A stretch of DNA of 64,000 nucleotides, taken from Streptomyces cucumeris (GTDB lineage: Bacteria > Actinomycetota > Actinomycetes > Streptomycetales > Streptomycetaceae). Below are positions 33,965-43,266 of this stretch, piece by piece (within the stretch, counting starts at the first letter, position 1; the number at the start of each line of letters is the position of its first letter). The position numbers and the translations under genes are program-made. The stretch spans positions 475,856 through 539,855 of the forward strand of contig NZ_JANCLX010000001.1 in NCBI RefSeq assembly GCF_024295805.1, read 5' to 3'. The notes below the pieces were generated by a model, which saw only the letters and a list, made by a program, of their open reading frames with translations, did not search any database and was not told where the DNA came from.

Positions 33965-34540
33965 ATGGCCGATCAACCGCTGCTGGCCCGGTACGCCGAG
34001 GCGCTGGATCTGTTCACCGAGCGGGTGCATGCGATCACCCCCGACCAGTGGGCCGCCCCGACGCCCTGCACCGAGTGGACCGTACGTGACCTGGTGAACC
34101 ACCTGGCCGTCGAGCAGATGTGGGTGCCACCGCTGGTGACGGACGGATCCAGCCTCGCCGACCAGGGCGAGGCCCTGGAGGGCGATCTGCTGGGCGACGA
34201 CCCCGTCGCCACCTGGGACGCGGTCGCGGCCGGCGCCCGCGCGGCGTTCCGCGAGCCCGGTGCCCTCGACCGGACGGTGGACCTGTCCTTCGGTGAGACC
34301 CCCGCGGCGCACTACTGCGCCCAGATGACGGCGGACGCGGTCGTGCACGCCTGGGACCTGGCGCGGGCCATCGGCGCGGATGAGCGCATCCCCCGGCCGC
34401 TGGTGGACTTCTCGGTCCGCGAGGTCGCACCGTACGCCGTCGATCTGGAGGCGAGCGGACTGTTCGCCGCCCCGGTGGAACCGCCGCAGGGCGCCGATGC
34501 GCAGACCAAGCTGCTGGCCCTCCTCGGCCGCCAGGCGTAG
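33965..34540 (+). CDS. TIGR03086 family protein (mycothiol-dependent/DinB-like metal-binding fold)
   Basis: The 191-residue protein shows the family start LLARYAEALDLFTERV, the metal/thiol region CTEWTVRDLVNHLAVEQMWV containing the first His, and TADAVVHAWDLARAIG with the second His. These residues place it in the maleylpyruvate-isomerase N-domain/DinB superfamily, often linked to mycothiol chemistry. GACGAGGAGCACC precedes the ATG. The exact reaction is unknown. It may share the upstream transcript of the holin-like gene and is followed by a strong terminator. Confidence 0.88.
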   Translation: MADQPLLARYAEALDLFTERVHAITPDQWAAPTPCTEWTVRDLVNHLAVEQMWVPPLVTDGSSLADQGEALEGDLLGDDPVATWDAVAAGARAAFREPGALDRTVDLSFGETPAAHYCAQMTADAVVHAWDLARAIGADERIPRPLVDFSVREVAPYAVDLEASGLFAAPVEPPQGADAQTKLLALLGRQA

Positions 34541-34570
34541 GCCGGTCCGCGGGGCCCACGACGCCTGGCA

Positions 34571-34602
34571 CCGGTCTCCGCGGACTGATCCGCGGAGACC
34601 GG
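34571..34602. terminator. bidirectional terminator between convergent genes
   Basis: A perfect 14-bp stem (34571-34584 with 34589-34602, CCGGTCTCCGCGGA and complement) with a CTGA loop sits between the TIGR03086 gene and the catalase gene, 30 and 48 nt from their stops. Confidence 0.92.
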
Positions 34603-34650
34603 CAGACGGACCGGACCGAGCTGCCGCTCCCCGTGCCTCGGCGAAGCTCC

Positions 34651-36750
34651 TCAGCAGCGCGCCGTGGGCCGGTCCCAGTGCCGGTGCGCGGCGACGGCCT
34701 CGGTGAACGCCCCGGTGAACTCCTCGCTCGCCGCACCCGTCGTCGTGTCGGTGACCACTCCGCGGTCCGCGCACACATGGCCGTGGCCCGAGGCGATGTG
34801 CAGCCCCTCGGTCTCCAGTGCCGCCAGGAGTCCCACCCCCGAGCCCAGCGCGCCGATCGGCTTGCCGTGCCGGTACGCGTCCCGGACGAACCGCATCGCC
34901 GCGCTGTCGGCGGACAGCTCCGGGGTCCCGACCGGTCCGCCGGGCAGCAGCACCGCGTCGTAGAGCACCGACGCGACGGTCGGCAGCGCCCGGTCCACCG
35001 GACAGTCCTCGCCGTCGCTGCCCCGTACCGTGCCGTCGTGCGGGGCCAGGGCCTCCACCACGGCGCCCCGCGCGGACAGCGCCTCCTTCGCCTGGCCGAG
35101 CTGAACGGTGTCCACCCCGTCGGTGACCAGCACCGCGATGGTGCGGGTGCGGATCGAATGGTCACCGCGCAACTGGTCGAGACTGAGCGCGGGGGAGGCC
35201 AGCGGCTTGTGGTCGTCCGGACCGGGTGCGGGCACGGCGATCCCGATGCCCTCGGCCACCGCGGTGGCCAGGCCGTGGTCGATACGCGCCAGCTCGCCGA
35301 CGGTCCGTTCCCGGATCTCCACCGTTCCGACCTTGCCCAGTTCGAAGCGGAAGGCGTCGACGATATGCCGGCGCTCCCATGCGCTCATGCTGTTCCAGAA
35401 CAGCGCCGCCTGGCTGTAGTGGTCCTGGAAGCTGGCGCTGCGCTTGCGGATCTTGGCGCCGTCGACCCGCTCCGCGTAGTGGGAGAAGGCGTAGCCGTCC
35501 GGTCCGGCGATGGCCGGGCAGCCACCGCCCAGGGAGTTGGGGGAGTAGCTGGTGCCGGTGTGGATCGCGCTCTGGTGGAGGCCGTCGCGCTGGTTGGTGC
35601 GCACCGGGGCGACCGGCTGGTTGACCGGGATCTGCGCGAAATTGGGGCCGCCCAGCCGGATCAGCTGGGTGTCCAGATAGGAGAAGTTGCGGGCCTGGAG
35701 CAACGGGTCATTGGTGAAGTCGATCCCGGGGACCACGTTCGCGGTGTGGAAGGCGACCTGTTCGGTCTCGGCGAAGAAGTTGTGCGGATTGCGGTCCAGC
35801 ACCATCCGGCCGATCGGCCGCACCGGCACCTGCTCCTCCGGAATGATCTTCGTAGCGTCGAGCAGATCGAAGTCGAAGGTGAACTCGTCCTCCTCCGCGA
35901 CCAGTTGCACCCCGAGCTCGTACTCCGGGTACTCGCCCGACTCGATCGCCGTCCACAGATCACGCCGGTTGAAGTCCGGGTCCCGGCCCTGGCACTCCTG
36001 GGCCTCGTCCCACACCAGCGAGTGCACCCCCAGCCGGGGCTTCCAGTGGAACTTCACGAAGGTGCCCTTGCCGCGTGCGTTCACGAAGCGGAAGGTGTGC
36101 ACCCCGAACCCCTGCATCATGCGGTAGCTGCGCGGGATCGCCCGGTCCGACATCAGCCACATGATCATGTGCATGGTCTCGGGCTGGAGCGAGACGAAGT
36201 CCCACAGCGTGTCATGGGCGGACGCACCGGTGGGGATCTCGTTGTGCGGCTCCGGTTTGAGCGCGTGCACGAAGTCGGGGAACTTGATGCCGTCCTGGAT
36301 GAAGAAGACCGGCATGTTGTTGCCGACGAGATCGTAATTGCCCTCCGAGGTGTAGAACTTCGTCGCGAAGCCCCGGACGTCGCGCACGGTGTCCGCCGAA
36401 CCGCGCGCCCCCTGCACGGTCGAGAACCGGACGAAGACCGGGGTGCGCACCGACGGGTCCTGGAGGAAGGCGGCCCGGGTGAACTCCGCACAGGACTCAT
36501 ACGGTTCGAAGTAGCCGTACGCGCCCGCGCCCCGGGCGTGCACCACGCGCTCGGGGATCCGCTCGTGGTCGAAGTGCGTCAGCTTCTCGCGGAAGTGGAA
36601 GTCCTCCATCAGCGTGGGGCCGCGGTCACCCGCCGACAGCGAGTCGTCGCTGTGGTCCACCGCCACACCCTGGTCGGTGGTGAGGGGGCCCTCGGCGGGT
36701 TCGGCGGCCCGGTACGCCTCGCGCTGCCGCTCCTTGCGGTCGTCCGTCAT
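34651..36750 (-). CDS. katE: large-subunit (clade 2) heme catalase
   Basis: The 699-residue protein has the catalase core at residues ~45-540: distal His in [16 protein letters not shown], Asn in [12 protein letters not shown], and proximal Tyr in [12 protein letters not shown]-terminal DJ-1/GATase-like domain ([17 protein letters not shown] and later) is typical of clade 2 hydroperoxidases. It decomposes H2O2. I started at ATG 36750, with AAGGGAG 7 nt upstream; the frame to 36840 lacks similarity. It is the third gene of a unit with the ThDP and F420 enzymes, gap 86 nt. The H2O2 possibly produced by the flavin/ThDP enzyme gives a plausible reason for the pairing. Confidence 0.94.
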   Translation of the reverse strand: MTDDRKERQREAYRAAEPAEGPLTTDQGVAVDHSDDSLSAGDRGPTLMEDFHFREKLTHFDHERIPERVVHARGAGAYGYFEPYESCAEFTRAAFLQDPSVRTPVFVRFSTVQGARGSADTVRDVRGFATKFYTSEGNYDLVGNNMPVFFIQDGIKFPDFVHALKPEPHNEIPTGASAHDTLWDFVSLQPETMHMIMWLMSDRAIPRSYRMMQGFGVHTFRFVNARGKGTFVKFHWKPRLGVHSLVWDEAQECQGRDPDFNRRDLWTAIESGEYPEYELGVQLVAEEDEFTFDFDLLDATKIIPEEQVPVRPIGRMVLDRNPHNFFAETEQVAFHTANVVPGIDFTNDPLLQARNFSYLDTQLIRLGGPNFAQIPVNQPVAPVRTNQRDGLHQSAIHTGTSYSPNSLGGGCPAIAGPDGYAFSHYAERVDGAKIRKRSASFQDHYSQAALFWNSMSAWERRHIVDAFRFELGKVGTVEIRERTVGELARIDHGLATAVAEGIGIAVPAPGPDDHKPLASPALSLDQLRGDHSIRTRTIAVLVTDGVDTVQLGQAKEALSARGAVVEALAPHDGTVRGSDGEDCPVDRALPTVASVLYDAVLLPGGPVGTPELSADSAAMRFVRDAYRHGKPIGALGSGVGLLAALETEGLHIASGHGHVCADRGVVTDTTTGAASEEFTGAFTEAVAAHRHWDRPTARC

Positions 36751-36836
36751 GGGGAGGCTCCCTTCGTCGCGAGCTCCTGCACAAGCGCCTCGTCGAACGC
36801 CTTCGGTTCCGTCGTACCGTGCGCTCCCTCCGCGGT

Positions 36837-38597
36837 TCACCGGTCCTCACCCCGGTGCGGGAGGAACTCCCGCGCCCTGGCGCCGAATCCCCGGCGGACC
36901 GTGCCCGCCGCCCCGGCGTCCGCACCGTCCTCCTCGCCGGTCTCCGGCGGGCCCTCCCACTCCGCCCAGTCCGCGTCCGGCGGCAGCGGTGTCACCCCGG
37001 GGTCGGTCCGGAACTCCACCACCGCCGGGCCGTCCGCCCCCAGCGCCTCGCGCCACGCCTGTTCCACGTACTCCGGCCGCTCCACCCGGATCCCGGTCAG
37101 TCCGAGGGACCGGGCGAACCCCGCGTAGGGCACCTGGGGGCAGCCCTGCGACGCCGCACCCCCGTCCTCCCGGTCGTGCCAGACGCCGATGACCAGCCGC
37201 GGGTTCTCCCAGGCATCGCGGTACGCGGCGGCCGTGACCAGCCCGGCCAGACCGGTCCTCCGCATCGCGCCGTCCCCGGCCAGCGCCACCACCGGCCGTT
37301 CGGGGCGGGCGAACTTCGCCCCGATCGCGTACGGGACGGCGCACCCGGCCGTGCCGAGCGTGCCCGACAGCGCGGCGCGCAGTTCGCCGCGCATCCGCAG
37401 ATGGCGTGCGTACCAGGGGGTGACGGCCCCGGAGTCGCAGGTGACGATGGTGTCCGGGGGCAGCAGCGGATCCAGGCGGTCGGCCACATACGCGGGGTTG
37501 AGAGGGTCGGCGGGCAGCGCCGCGCGGTGCGCCAGTGCCCGGCGCCACCGCCGGACGCCCGCCACGACCCCGTCCTGCCAGTCGCGGTCCTCGGCGCGGT
37601 GCAGCAGGGGCAGCAGCCGCAGCAGGGTCTCCCGGGCGTCGCCGACCAGATTGACCTCGTAGGGGTAACGGAGCCCGATCATATGGGGGTCGAGATCGAT
37701 CTGAACCGCCCGGACCGCGCCGCTCTCGGGGAGGTACTGGCTGTACGGGAAGCTGGAGCCGACGGTCAGCAGGGTGTCGCAGTCCCGCATCAGCTCGTAG
37801 GAGGGGCGGGTGCCGAGCGGTCCGATCGGCCCGGTGACGTAGGGGAGTTCATCGCTGAGCGCGTCCAGTCCGAGCAGCGCCTTGGCCACGCCCGCGCCGA
37901 GCCGCTCGGCCACCCGCCGCACCTCGGCACCGGCCCGGACGGCGCCCCGGCCGATCAGCACGGCCACCCGGTCACCCGCGTTGAGCACCTCCGCGGCCCG
38001 CTCCAGCGCGGCGCCGGACGGCACCGCGGACCAGCCGCTGCGGTCCAGGCTGGAGGGCACCATGGCGGATGCGTGGCCGGGCGGGGCGTACACGAGCTCC
38101 TGCACATCGGACGGGATGATCACGGCGGTGGGGGCGCGGCGCGCGTAGGCGGTGCGGATCGCCCGGTCCAGCACATTGGGCAGTTGCTCGGGAACGGTCA
38201 CGGTCTCCAGGAACGCGGCGGCGACATCGTGGAAGAGGGCGGGCAGGTCCACCTCGCGCGGGTACGAGCCGCCCATCGCACTGCGCGGGGTCTGTCCGAC
38301 CAGCGCCACCACCGGGACCCGGTCCAGCCGGGCGTCGTACAGCCCGCCCAGGAGCTGGATCGCGCCCGGTCCGGAGGGCGCCGCGCAGACCCCGAGCCGG
38401 CCGCTGAACCTGGCGTAGCCGACGGCCTCCAGGGCGGACAGCTCCTCGTGCCCGGAGCGGATGAACCGCGGTGCGTCCCGCACCCGCTCCCAGGCCGCGA
38501 GCAGTCCGCCGAGACCGTCGCCGGGGCAGCCGAAGACATGCGGCACGCCCCACTCACCGAGCCGGGCGAGGAGGTGATCGGCCACGGTCCCGGTCAT
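36837..38597 (-). CDS. ThDP-dependent enzyme, pyruvate oxidase/acetolactate-synthase-like, altered ThDP motif
   Basis: The 586-residue protein has three domains: PYR with the activating Glu in SGHEELSALEAVGYAR, the central nucleotide-type domain, and PP with GDG (D442). In relatives the GDG motif ends ~30 residues later in NN, which binds Mg-ThDP. Here that position reads VWHDRE, so H474-D475 replace it. Asp could still hold Mg, but the change is unusual. Cofactor FAD binding is uncertain. The ATG at 38597 lies 8 nt after the F420 gene stop. Substrate is likely a 2-oxo acid such as pyruvate; quinone- or oxygen-dependent use is inferred. Confidence 0.88.
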   Translation of the reverse strand: MTGTVADHLLARLGEWGVPHVFGCPGDGLGGLLAAWERVRDAPRFIRSGHEELSALEAVGYARFSGRLGVCAAPSGPGAIQLLGGLYDARLDRVPVVALVGQTPRSAMGGSYPREVDLPALFHDVAAAFLETVTVPEQLPNVLDRAIRTAYARRAPTAVIIPSDVQELVYAPPGHASAMVPSSLDRSGWSAVPSGAALERAAEVLNAGDRVAVLIGRGAVRAGAEVRRVAERLGAGVAKALLGLDALSDELPYVTGPIGPLGTRPSYELMRDCDTLLTVGSSFPYSQYLPESGAVRAVQIDLDPHMIGLRYPYEVNLVGDARETLLRLLPLLHRAEDRDWQDGVVAGVRRWRRALAHRAALPADPLNPAYVADRLDPLLPPDTIVTCDSGAVTPWYARHLRMRGELRAALSGTLGTAGCAVPYAIGAKFARPERPVVALAGDGAMRRTGLAGLVTAAAYRDAWENPRLVIGVWHDREDGGAASQGCPQVPYAGFARSLGLTGIRVERPEYVEQAWREALGADGPAVVEFRTDPGVTPLPPDADWAEWEGPPETGEEDGADAGAAGTVRRGFGARAREFLPHRGEDR

Positions 38598-38605
38598 GGC
38601 CGGCC

Positions 38606-39571
38606 TCAACCCGGGAGCTGGGGCAGCACTTTGGTGCGGTAGAAGTCGAAGAACCCGCGCTGGTCGGGGCCGATCTGGTTGACGTAGACGGTGTCGAAAC
38701 CGGCCTCGGCGTACGCCGCCAGCGCCCGGGTGTGTGCCTCCGGGTCGTCGCCGCAGGTCACCCGGTCCGCGAGCTGTTCGGGGGTGACCAGCTCGGCGGC
38801 CTGCTCGAAATGGGCCGGGGTGGGCAGCAGTTGGGCCAGTTCCCCGGGGATCCCCAGGTTCGGCCACAGCCGGTGGGCGGTGCCCAGCGTCTCGTATTGG
38901 TCGGTGCCCCAGCAGACCCTGAGTCCGCCGCGCACGGGTTTGGAGTTGCCGCTCGCACCGCTGCCGCGGCGGAACCGCGCCACGATCTCGGCGTCCGGGA
39001 CCATGGTGATGAAGCCGTCGCCGACCCGTCCGGCCAGCTCCGCGGCGGCCGGACCGGCGGCGGCGATGTCGATGGGCACCGGCTCCTCGGGCAGCGTGTA
39101 CAGCCGCGCGTTCTCCACCGTGTAGTGCTTGCCGTGGTGGCTCACCTCCTGGCCGTCCAGGAGCTGGCGTATCACCGAGACGGCTTCCTCCAGCATCTCC
39201 AGCCGGATCGACGCCTGGGGCCACGGACCGCCCGGTACATGCTCGTTGAGCGCCTCGCCGGTGCCCACGCCCAGCCGGAACCGGCCCTCCAGCAGCACCG
39301 CGCTGGTCGCCGCGGCCTGGGCGGTGACCGCGGGGTGGATCCGCAGGAGGGGGCAGGTCACCGCGGTCTGTACGGGCAGGCTGGTGGCCTGGGAGAGGGC
39401 GCCGATGACCGACCAGACGAAGGGGCTCTGGCCCTGGGCGCCGGTCCAGGGGTGGAAGGGGTCGGAGATCCACAGGGCGCTGAATCCGGCCTGCTCCGCC
39501 ATCCGTGCCTGTTCGACGAGTGCGGCGGGTCCGTGTTCTTCGGCGGCCAGGAAGTAGCCGTACTCGGTCAT
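38606..39571 (-). CDS. F420-dependent LLM-class oxidoreductase (TIGR03557 type)
   Basis: The 321-residue luciferase-like TIM barrel begins MTEYGYFLAAEEHGPAALVE and contains FSALWISDPFHPWTGAQGQS and GRFRLGVGTGEALNEHVPG, the signatures of the TIGR03557 subgroup related to F420-dependent glucose-6-phosphate dehydrogenase. It should transfer hydride between F420 and a small substrate, unknown here. The ATG 39571 has GAGGAGGG upstream. It is the first gene of a three-gene minus-strand unit and is divergent from the sigma factor, with 235 bp between them. Confidence 0.92.
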   Translation of the reverse strand: MTEYGYFLAAEEHGPAALVEQARMAEQAGFSALWISDPFHPWTGAQGQSPFVWSVIGALSQATSLPVQTAVTCPLLRIHPAVTAQAAATSAVLLEGRFRLGVGTGEALNEHVPGGPWPQASIRLEMLEEAVSVIRQLLDGQEVSHHGKHYTVENARLYTLPEEPVPIDIAAAGPAAAELAGRVGDGFITMVPDAEIVARFRRGSGASGNSKPVRGGLRVCWGTDQYETLGTAHRLWPNLGIPGELAQLLPTPAHFEQAAELVTPEQLADRVTCGDDPEAHTRALAAYAEAGFDTVYVNQIGPDQRGFFDFYRTKVLPQLPG

Positions 39572-39806
39572 GAGCCCTCCTCGTGGCGGGCAGCCGGTGC
39601 GACGGAAAGCCGGGGAATGCCGGGAAGGAAACCTGGTTCGGCCCGGTTTGGCGGGGCTCGCGACGGGCAGGCGAACGGTGTGCTTCGGACCGGAGGCACG
39701 CCATGGAGCAGCCTGGCTGCGAGAGGCGTGTCTCGACTGGTCGCCGACTCTGTCCGGTTTTGCTCCTTTTGGTGATCCGACCATAGCTCAAGGGAGACAC
39801 CGGCGC

Positions 39807-40601
39807 ATGACATCCGTACGAGCACGCTCCCGACATCCGCACGACGACGCCCCCGACACCGTGGCGGCCTTCCACCGGATCTCCGCCCTGCCCGACGGCC
39901 CCGCCAAGGAGGCCCTGCGCGAAGAGGTGGTCCGGGCCTGGATGCCCATGGCCGAACGGCTGGCCCTGAGGTTCCGCAACCGGGGCGAGGCGACCGAGGA
40001 CCTGCGCCAGGTCGCCATGGTCGGGCTGGTCAAGGCGGTCCGGGGATATGACCCGGAGCGCGGCCCGGCCTTCGAGAGCTACGCCGTGCCGACCGTCGTC
40101 GGCGAGGTCAAACGGCACTTCCGTGACCACCTGTGGGGGCTGCACGTCCCGCGGCGGGTCCAGGAACTGCGCAACCGGGTCCGCACCGCCCTCCAGGAAC
40201 TGACCCGCACCCCGGACGACCGGACCCCCGGCGCCGCCGAGATCGCCGCCCACACCGGGATGAGCGAGGAGGACGTCCGCGTCGGCATGGAGGCCCTGGG
40301 CAGCTTCGCCCCGCTCTCCCTGGACGCCGAACTGCGCGGCGCCGACGACGGTTACGCGCTGGTGGACACCCTCGGATCGACCGAGCCGTCGTACGAGCGG
40401 GTGGTCCAGCGCGAATCCCTGCGGCCCCGGCTGCGGGCCCTGCCCGAACGTGAGCGGGAGATCCTCTATCTGCGGTTCTTCTGTGACGAGACCCAGAGCC
40501 GGATCGCCGACCGGATGGGCCTGTCCCAGATGCATGTCTCCCGGCTCATCTCCCGGACCTGCGCCCGGCTGGGCGAGGAGGCCGGAGCGGACGCCGCCTG
40601 A
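39807..40601 (+). CDS. RNA polymerase sigma factor, SigB/SigF/SigG family
   Basis: The 264-residue group 3 sigma factor has region 2 with EDLRQVAMVGLVKAVRGYDP and FESYAVPTVVGEVKRHFRDH, region 3 with VPRRVQELRNRVRTALQELT, and region 4 with LPEREREILYLRFFCDETQS and QMHVSRLISR. The family serves stress and sporulation, controlled by anti-sigma HATPases and SpoIIE phosphatases such as those at 19839 and 63468. ATG 39807 follows AGGGAGAC. The gene has no adjacent anti-sigma gene; the PAS/GAF protein is convergent. SigB-like promoters at 33.1-33.4 kb are candidate targets in this genome. Confidence 0.93.
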   Translation: MTSVRARSRHPHDDAPDTVAAFHRISALPDGPAKEALREEVVRAWMPMAERLALRFRNRGEATEDLRQVAMVGLVKAVRGYDPERGPAFESYAVPTVVGEVKRHFRDHLWGLHVPRRVQELRNRVRTALQELTRTPDDRTPGAAEIAAHTGMSEEDVRVGMEALGSFAPLSLDAELRGADDGYALVDTLGSTEPSYERVVQRESLRPRLRALPEREREILYLRFFCDETQSRIADRMGLSQMHVSRLISRTCARLGEEAGADAA

Positions 40602-40620
40602 GCCGGGCGCGCCGGGCGGG

Positions 40621-40636
40621 CCGGATCAGGATCCGG
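40621..40636. terminator. short hairpin between convergent sigma and PAS/GAF genes
   Basis: CCGGATC-AG-GATCCGG forms a 7-bp stem that overlaps the stop codon of the PAS/GAF gene. The gap between the genes is only 24 nt. Confidence 0.5.
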
Positions 40637-41801
40637 ACGCCGGACGCGGCAGCGCCAGCGCGATATGGCGGCCGACCCGGTCCGCCACCCCGGCCTCGGC
40701 CATCGTGAAACCGTGCCGCCCGCCCACCCGGAACAGGGTCAGCGCACCCCGCACCGGACCGTCGGGCGCGGTGCGCAGGGGTATGCACAACAGCGAGGTC
40801 ACCTCCTCGCGGACCAGCACCGGTGCCCCTGCCGCGTCCTGGCCGAAGGCGTCCGCGTCCGGCGGGCTCACCCGCAGTGCCGACACCCCGTCCTCCAGCG
40901 CGTCCAGCACCAGCGGACAGTCCGCCGGGTTCTGTCCGGCCAGCGACGCGACCCGGTCGCCGACCGCCTCCGGCGGGCCGAGTGCCATCACCCGGCGCGG
41001 CGCCCCGTCGGGCTTCTCCGGCGCCAGGTCGGCTATCACCCAGTCCGCGAACCGGCCGTGCAGCACCTCCGCCGCCCGCGCCAGCACCGCCTCCGGCCCG
41101 CCGTCGGCCGGTGCCGTGCCCGCCAGCAGCGCCGCGGTCATGTCGTCGACCAGGTCCAGCAGCTCCGCATGGCGGGTCACCTCGGCCAGGTCGGGACCCG
41201 GCCGCGGCTTCCGCGCGTCCGCCGCGCCGTCGGTGTCGGCGGGCACCCCGGGCTGGAACGCCGCCAGCACCGCCGGATGCGGTTCGCCCGGTGGCCGCAG
41301 CGCCGCCAGGGTCACCCGTACCTCGCCCTCCGCCGAGGGCTGTGAGAGGCGCACCGTCAGACTGCGGCCGCCCTCGCCCCGGGCCACCGCGGCCACCTGG
41401 GAGCGCAGCGCCGCCTGTCCGTCCCGGCGCAGCGACGAGGCCAGCGGCCGCCCGGTGGCGTATCCCGCCCGGGTGTTGAACAGCCGGGTGGCCGCCTCGT
41501 TCATCCGCCGTACGACCGCCTCGCGGTCCAGCAGCACCACCGCCACCGGCAGTTGCTGGAAGAGCACCCGCAGCAACTGCTGCTCACGGGCGTCGGACCG
41601 GGACCCGTCCGGGGCGCGCGCCGTCCCGGCCAGCTCCTCGTAGCGCGGCACCAGTACGTCCACCACGTGCTGGAGCTCGAAAAGAGCGGCGTCCAGTACG
41701 GACAGCCGCTCCTGCGCGGGAAGCGCCCGCGCGTTCCTCAGTTCCTCGACCCGTCTGCGGAAGTCTGTGAGCTCCGCGCCGAACTCCTGCGCCCCGGTCA
41801 T
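40626..41801 (-). CDS. PAS and GAF domain sensory protein
   Basis: The 391-residue protein has an N-terminal coiled coil (residues ~8-60), a PAS domain (LPVAVVLLDREAVVRRMNEA, ~85-190) and a GAF domain (~210-385, with CIPLRTAPDGPVRGALTLF). There is no output domain such as a kinase, phosphatase or HTH, so it must signal through a partner. It is divergent from the GAF/ANTAR gene with a shared 113-bp promoter region and convergent with the sigma gene. A redox or small-ligand sensor working with the sigma/ANTAR neighbours is inferred. Confidence 0.87.
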   Translation of the reverse strand: MTGAQEFGAELTDFRRRVEELRNARALPAQERLSVLDAALFELQHVVDVLVPRYEELAGTARAPDGSRSDAREQQLLRVLFQQLPVAVVLLDREAVVRRMNEAATRLFNTRAGYATGRPLASSLRRDGQAALRSQVAAVARGEGGRSLTVRLSQPSAEGEVRVTLAALRPPGEPHPAVLAAFQPGVPADTDGAADARKPRPGPDLAEVTRHAELLDLVDDMTAALLAGTAPADGGPEAVLARAAEVLHGRFADWVIADLAPEKPDGAPRRVMALGPPEAVGDRVASLAGQNPADCPLVLDALEDGVSALRVSPPDADAFGQDAAGAPVLVREEVTSLLCIPLRTAPDGPVRGALTLFRVGGRHGFTMAEAGVADRVGRHIALALPRPASGS

Positions 41802-41914
41802 GGGCACACCGTAGCGTGATCGTCTCCGGTGCACGGCCCGGCCGTGGTTTTCCGCACACCGCTGTGGGAAGCCGCAACCGTACAGCCGGCCACGGACGAC
41901 GGAAGGGAGGGGTG

Positions 41915-42703
41915 ATGCCGGACCGCAGCCACAGCCGCCCCTGTCAGCCCGACGCCCCGTCCCTGGGCCGCGGCCTGGCCGACCTCGCCGAACAGGCGCT
42001 GGCCCATACCCCCACCGGATGCGGCGCCGCCGCCACCGCCATGGCCGCCCCGGACGGACCGGGGTCCGCCGCCGACGGCGGCCCGGCCACGGCGGCCACC
42101 CACCCCGATCTGTCCTCACTGGTCTCGGTGCAGCTCAGCGCCGGGGAGGGGCCGATCCCCGAGGCCCAGCAGGGCGGCTGCCCGGTCGGCGCAGACGATC
42201 TGCTGCGGGAGACCCGCTGGCCGGCCTTCCGGGCCTGGGCGCTGGACGCGGGCATCCGCTCCACCGTCACCCTGCCCTTCGCCTGCGACGGTCTGGAGGT
42301 GACCGTCTCGCTCTACGGGCTGCGCCCCGGCCCCCTGGCCGAGGCCGCCCGCGGCACCACCGAACTCCTCGGCGACCTGGCCACCGAGAGCCTGGCCCGT
42401 GACCGCCTCTACCGCGACGCCCTCGCCCAGGTCGACCAGCTCGACGCGGCGCTGCGCTCCCGCCCCGTCGTCGACCAGGCGTGCGGCATCGTCATGCATG
42501 TGCTGGGCTGCGATCCGGACGAGGCGTTCGACCTGCTGCGCCGTACCTCCCAGCGGAGCAACCGCAAGCTCACCGAACTGGCCGGGACCGTGGTGCGCAC
42601 CCGCGGCCGGGGGCTGGAGAAGAACCTCATCGCCCTCGACCGGTCAGCCGCTCCCGGACGCGGTCGGCGAGGGTCCGCCCCGGACCAGGGCCCTCCGGGC
42701 TGA
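41915..42703 (+). CDS. GAF-ANTAR transcription antitermination regulator
   Basis: The 262-residue protein carries a GAF domain at residues ~15-160 and a C-terminal ANTAR RNA-binding domain (AALRSRPVVDQACGIVMHVL, DPDEAFDLLRRTSQRSNRKL). The critical A-x-G-I-V/I-M pattern is present. ANTAR domains bind paired hairpins in mRNA leaders to prevent termination. ATG 41915 follows GGAAGGGAGGGG; GTG 41912 is also in frame. The last 77 nt overlap the 3' end of the convergent hemerythrin gene, an unusual antisense overlap. The sensed ligand is unknown. Confidence 0.9.
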   Translation: MPDRSHSRPCQPDAPSLGRGLADLAEQALAHTPTGCGAAATAMAAPDGPGSAADGGPATAATHPDLSSLVSVQLSAGEGPIPEAQQGGCPVGADDLLRETRWPAFRAWALDAGIRSTVTLPFACDGLEVTVSLYGLRPGPLAEAARGTTELLGDLATESLARDRLYRDALAQVDQLDAALRSRPVVDQACGIVMHVLGCDPDEAFDLLRRTSQRSNRKLTELAGTVVRTRGRGLEKNLIALDRSAAPGRGRRGSAPDQGPPG

Positions 42704-43160
42704 GCGGCGGCACCGGGGCCGTCGTCTCCCCGACCCGCAGGCCCAGGATCAGCAGCTCCTCGGTGGTGAGCCGGTCCCGCAGCTCGGGGAAGACCAGATC
42801 CTCCTCACCGCGGATATGCATGGACACCACGTCCATCAGCCGCCGTACCAGCGGGTCGAACTCCCGGTCCCGGGGGTCCAGCGCGTCCAGCTCGGCGAGG
42901 ATCCGTTCCGCCTCGGCCAGCTCCTCGATCTCCTCGTCCGCGATCTGGTCGCCGTCCGGCAGGGCCGTGCGCACCGTCGGGTAGAGATGGCTCTCCTCGG
43001 CCACCGAGTGCCGCACCACCTCCACGGTGATCCGCTCCACCAGCCGCCGCCGCTGCGCCGGGTCCCCGGCCGCCCGGTAGCCGTCGAAGAGCTCCTGCAC
43101 CTGACGGTGCTCCTCGGTGAGCAGCTCCACCACATCGCGCTGTTCGGGCATCGCTGTCAT
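42627..43160 (-). CDS. hemerythrin-like (HHE) domain protein
   Basis: The 177-residue four-helix bundle has the metal ligands of cation-binding hemerythrins: His in LLTEEHRQVQELF, H/E in VVRHSVAEESHLYP, and H/E in VVSMHIRGEEDLVFPEL. It should bind a diiron site for O2, NO or redox sensing or storage. The start is ATG 43160 or 43151; the second is nearer to common homologue starts. Its C-terminus overlaps the ANTAR gene by 77 nt in antisense. The last ~30 residues are a basic tail. Confidence 0.9.
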   Translation of the reverse strand: MTAMPEQRDVVELLTEEHRQVQELFDGYRAAGDPAQRRRLVERITVEVVRHSVAEESHLYPTVRTALPDGDQIADEEIEELAEAERILAELDALDPRDREFDPLVRRLMDVVSMHIRGEEDLVFPELRDRLTTEELLILGLRVGETTAPVPPLSPEGPGPGRTLADRVRERLTGRGR

Positions 43161-43266
43161 GCCGCCCGGGTCCCCCGGCCCGGTCCCGCGAAACGGTGCC
43201 GGAGATCTGCGAAGGTGGACAGGTCAGCACGGATACCGGGGGGCAGTCAGGCGGAGGTGTGGACGG

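Noticed and set aside
34633..37128. 831-codon open frame on the plus strand opposite catalase
   Set aside because: Shadow of the catalase reading frame caused by G/C-rich third positions; no family similarity, and the catalase motifs are complete on the other strand.
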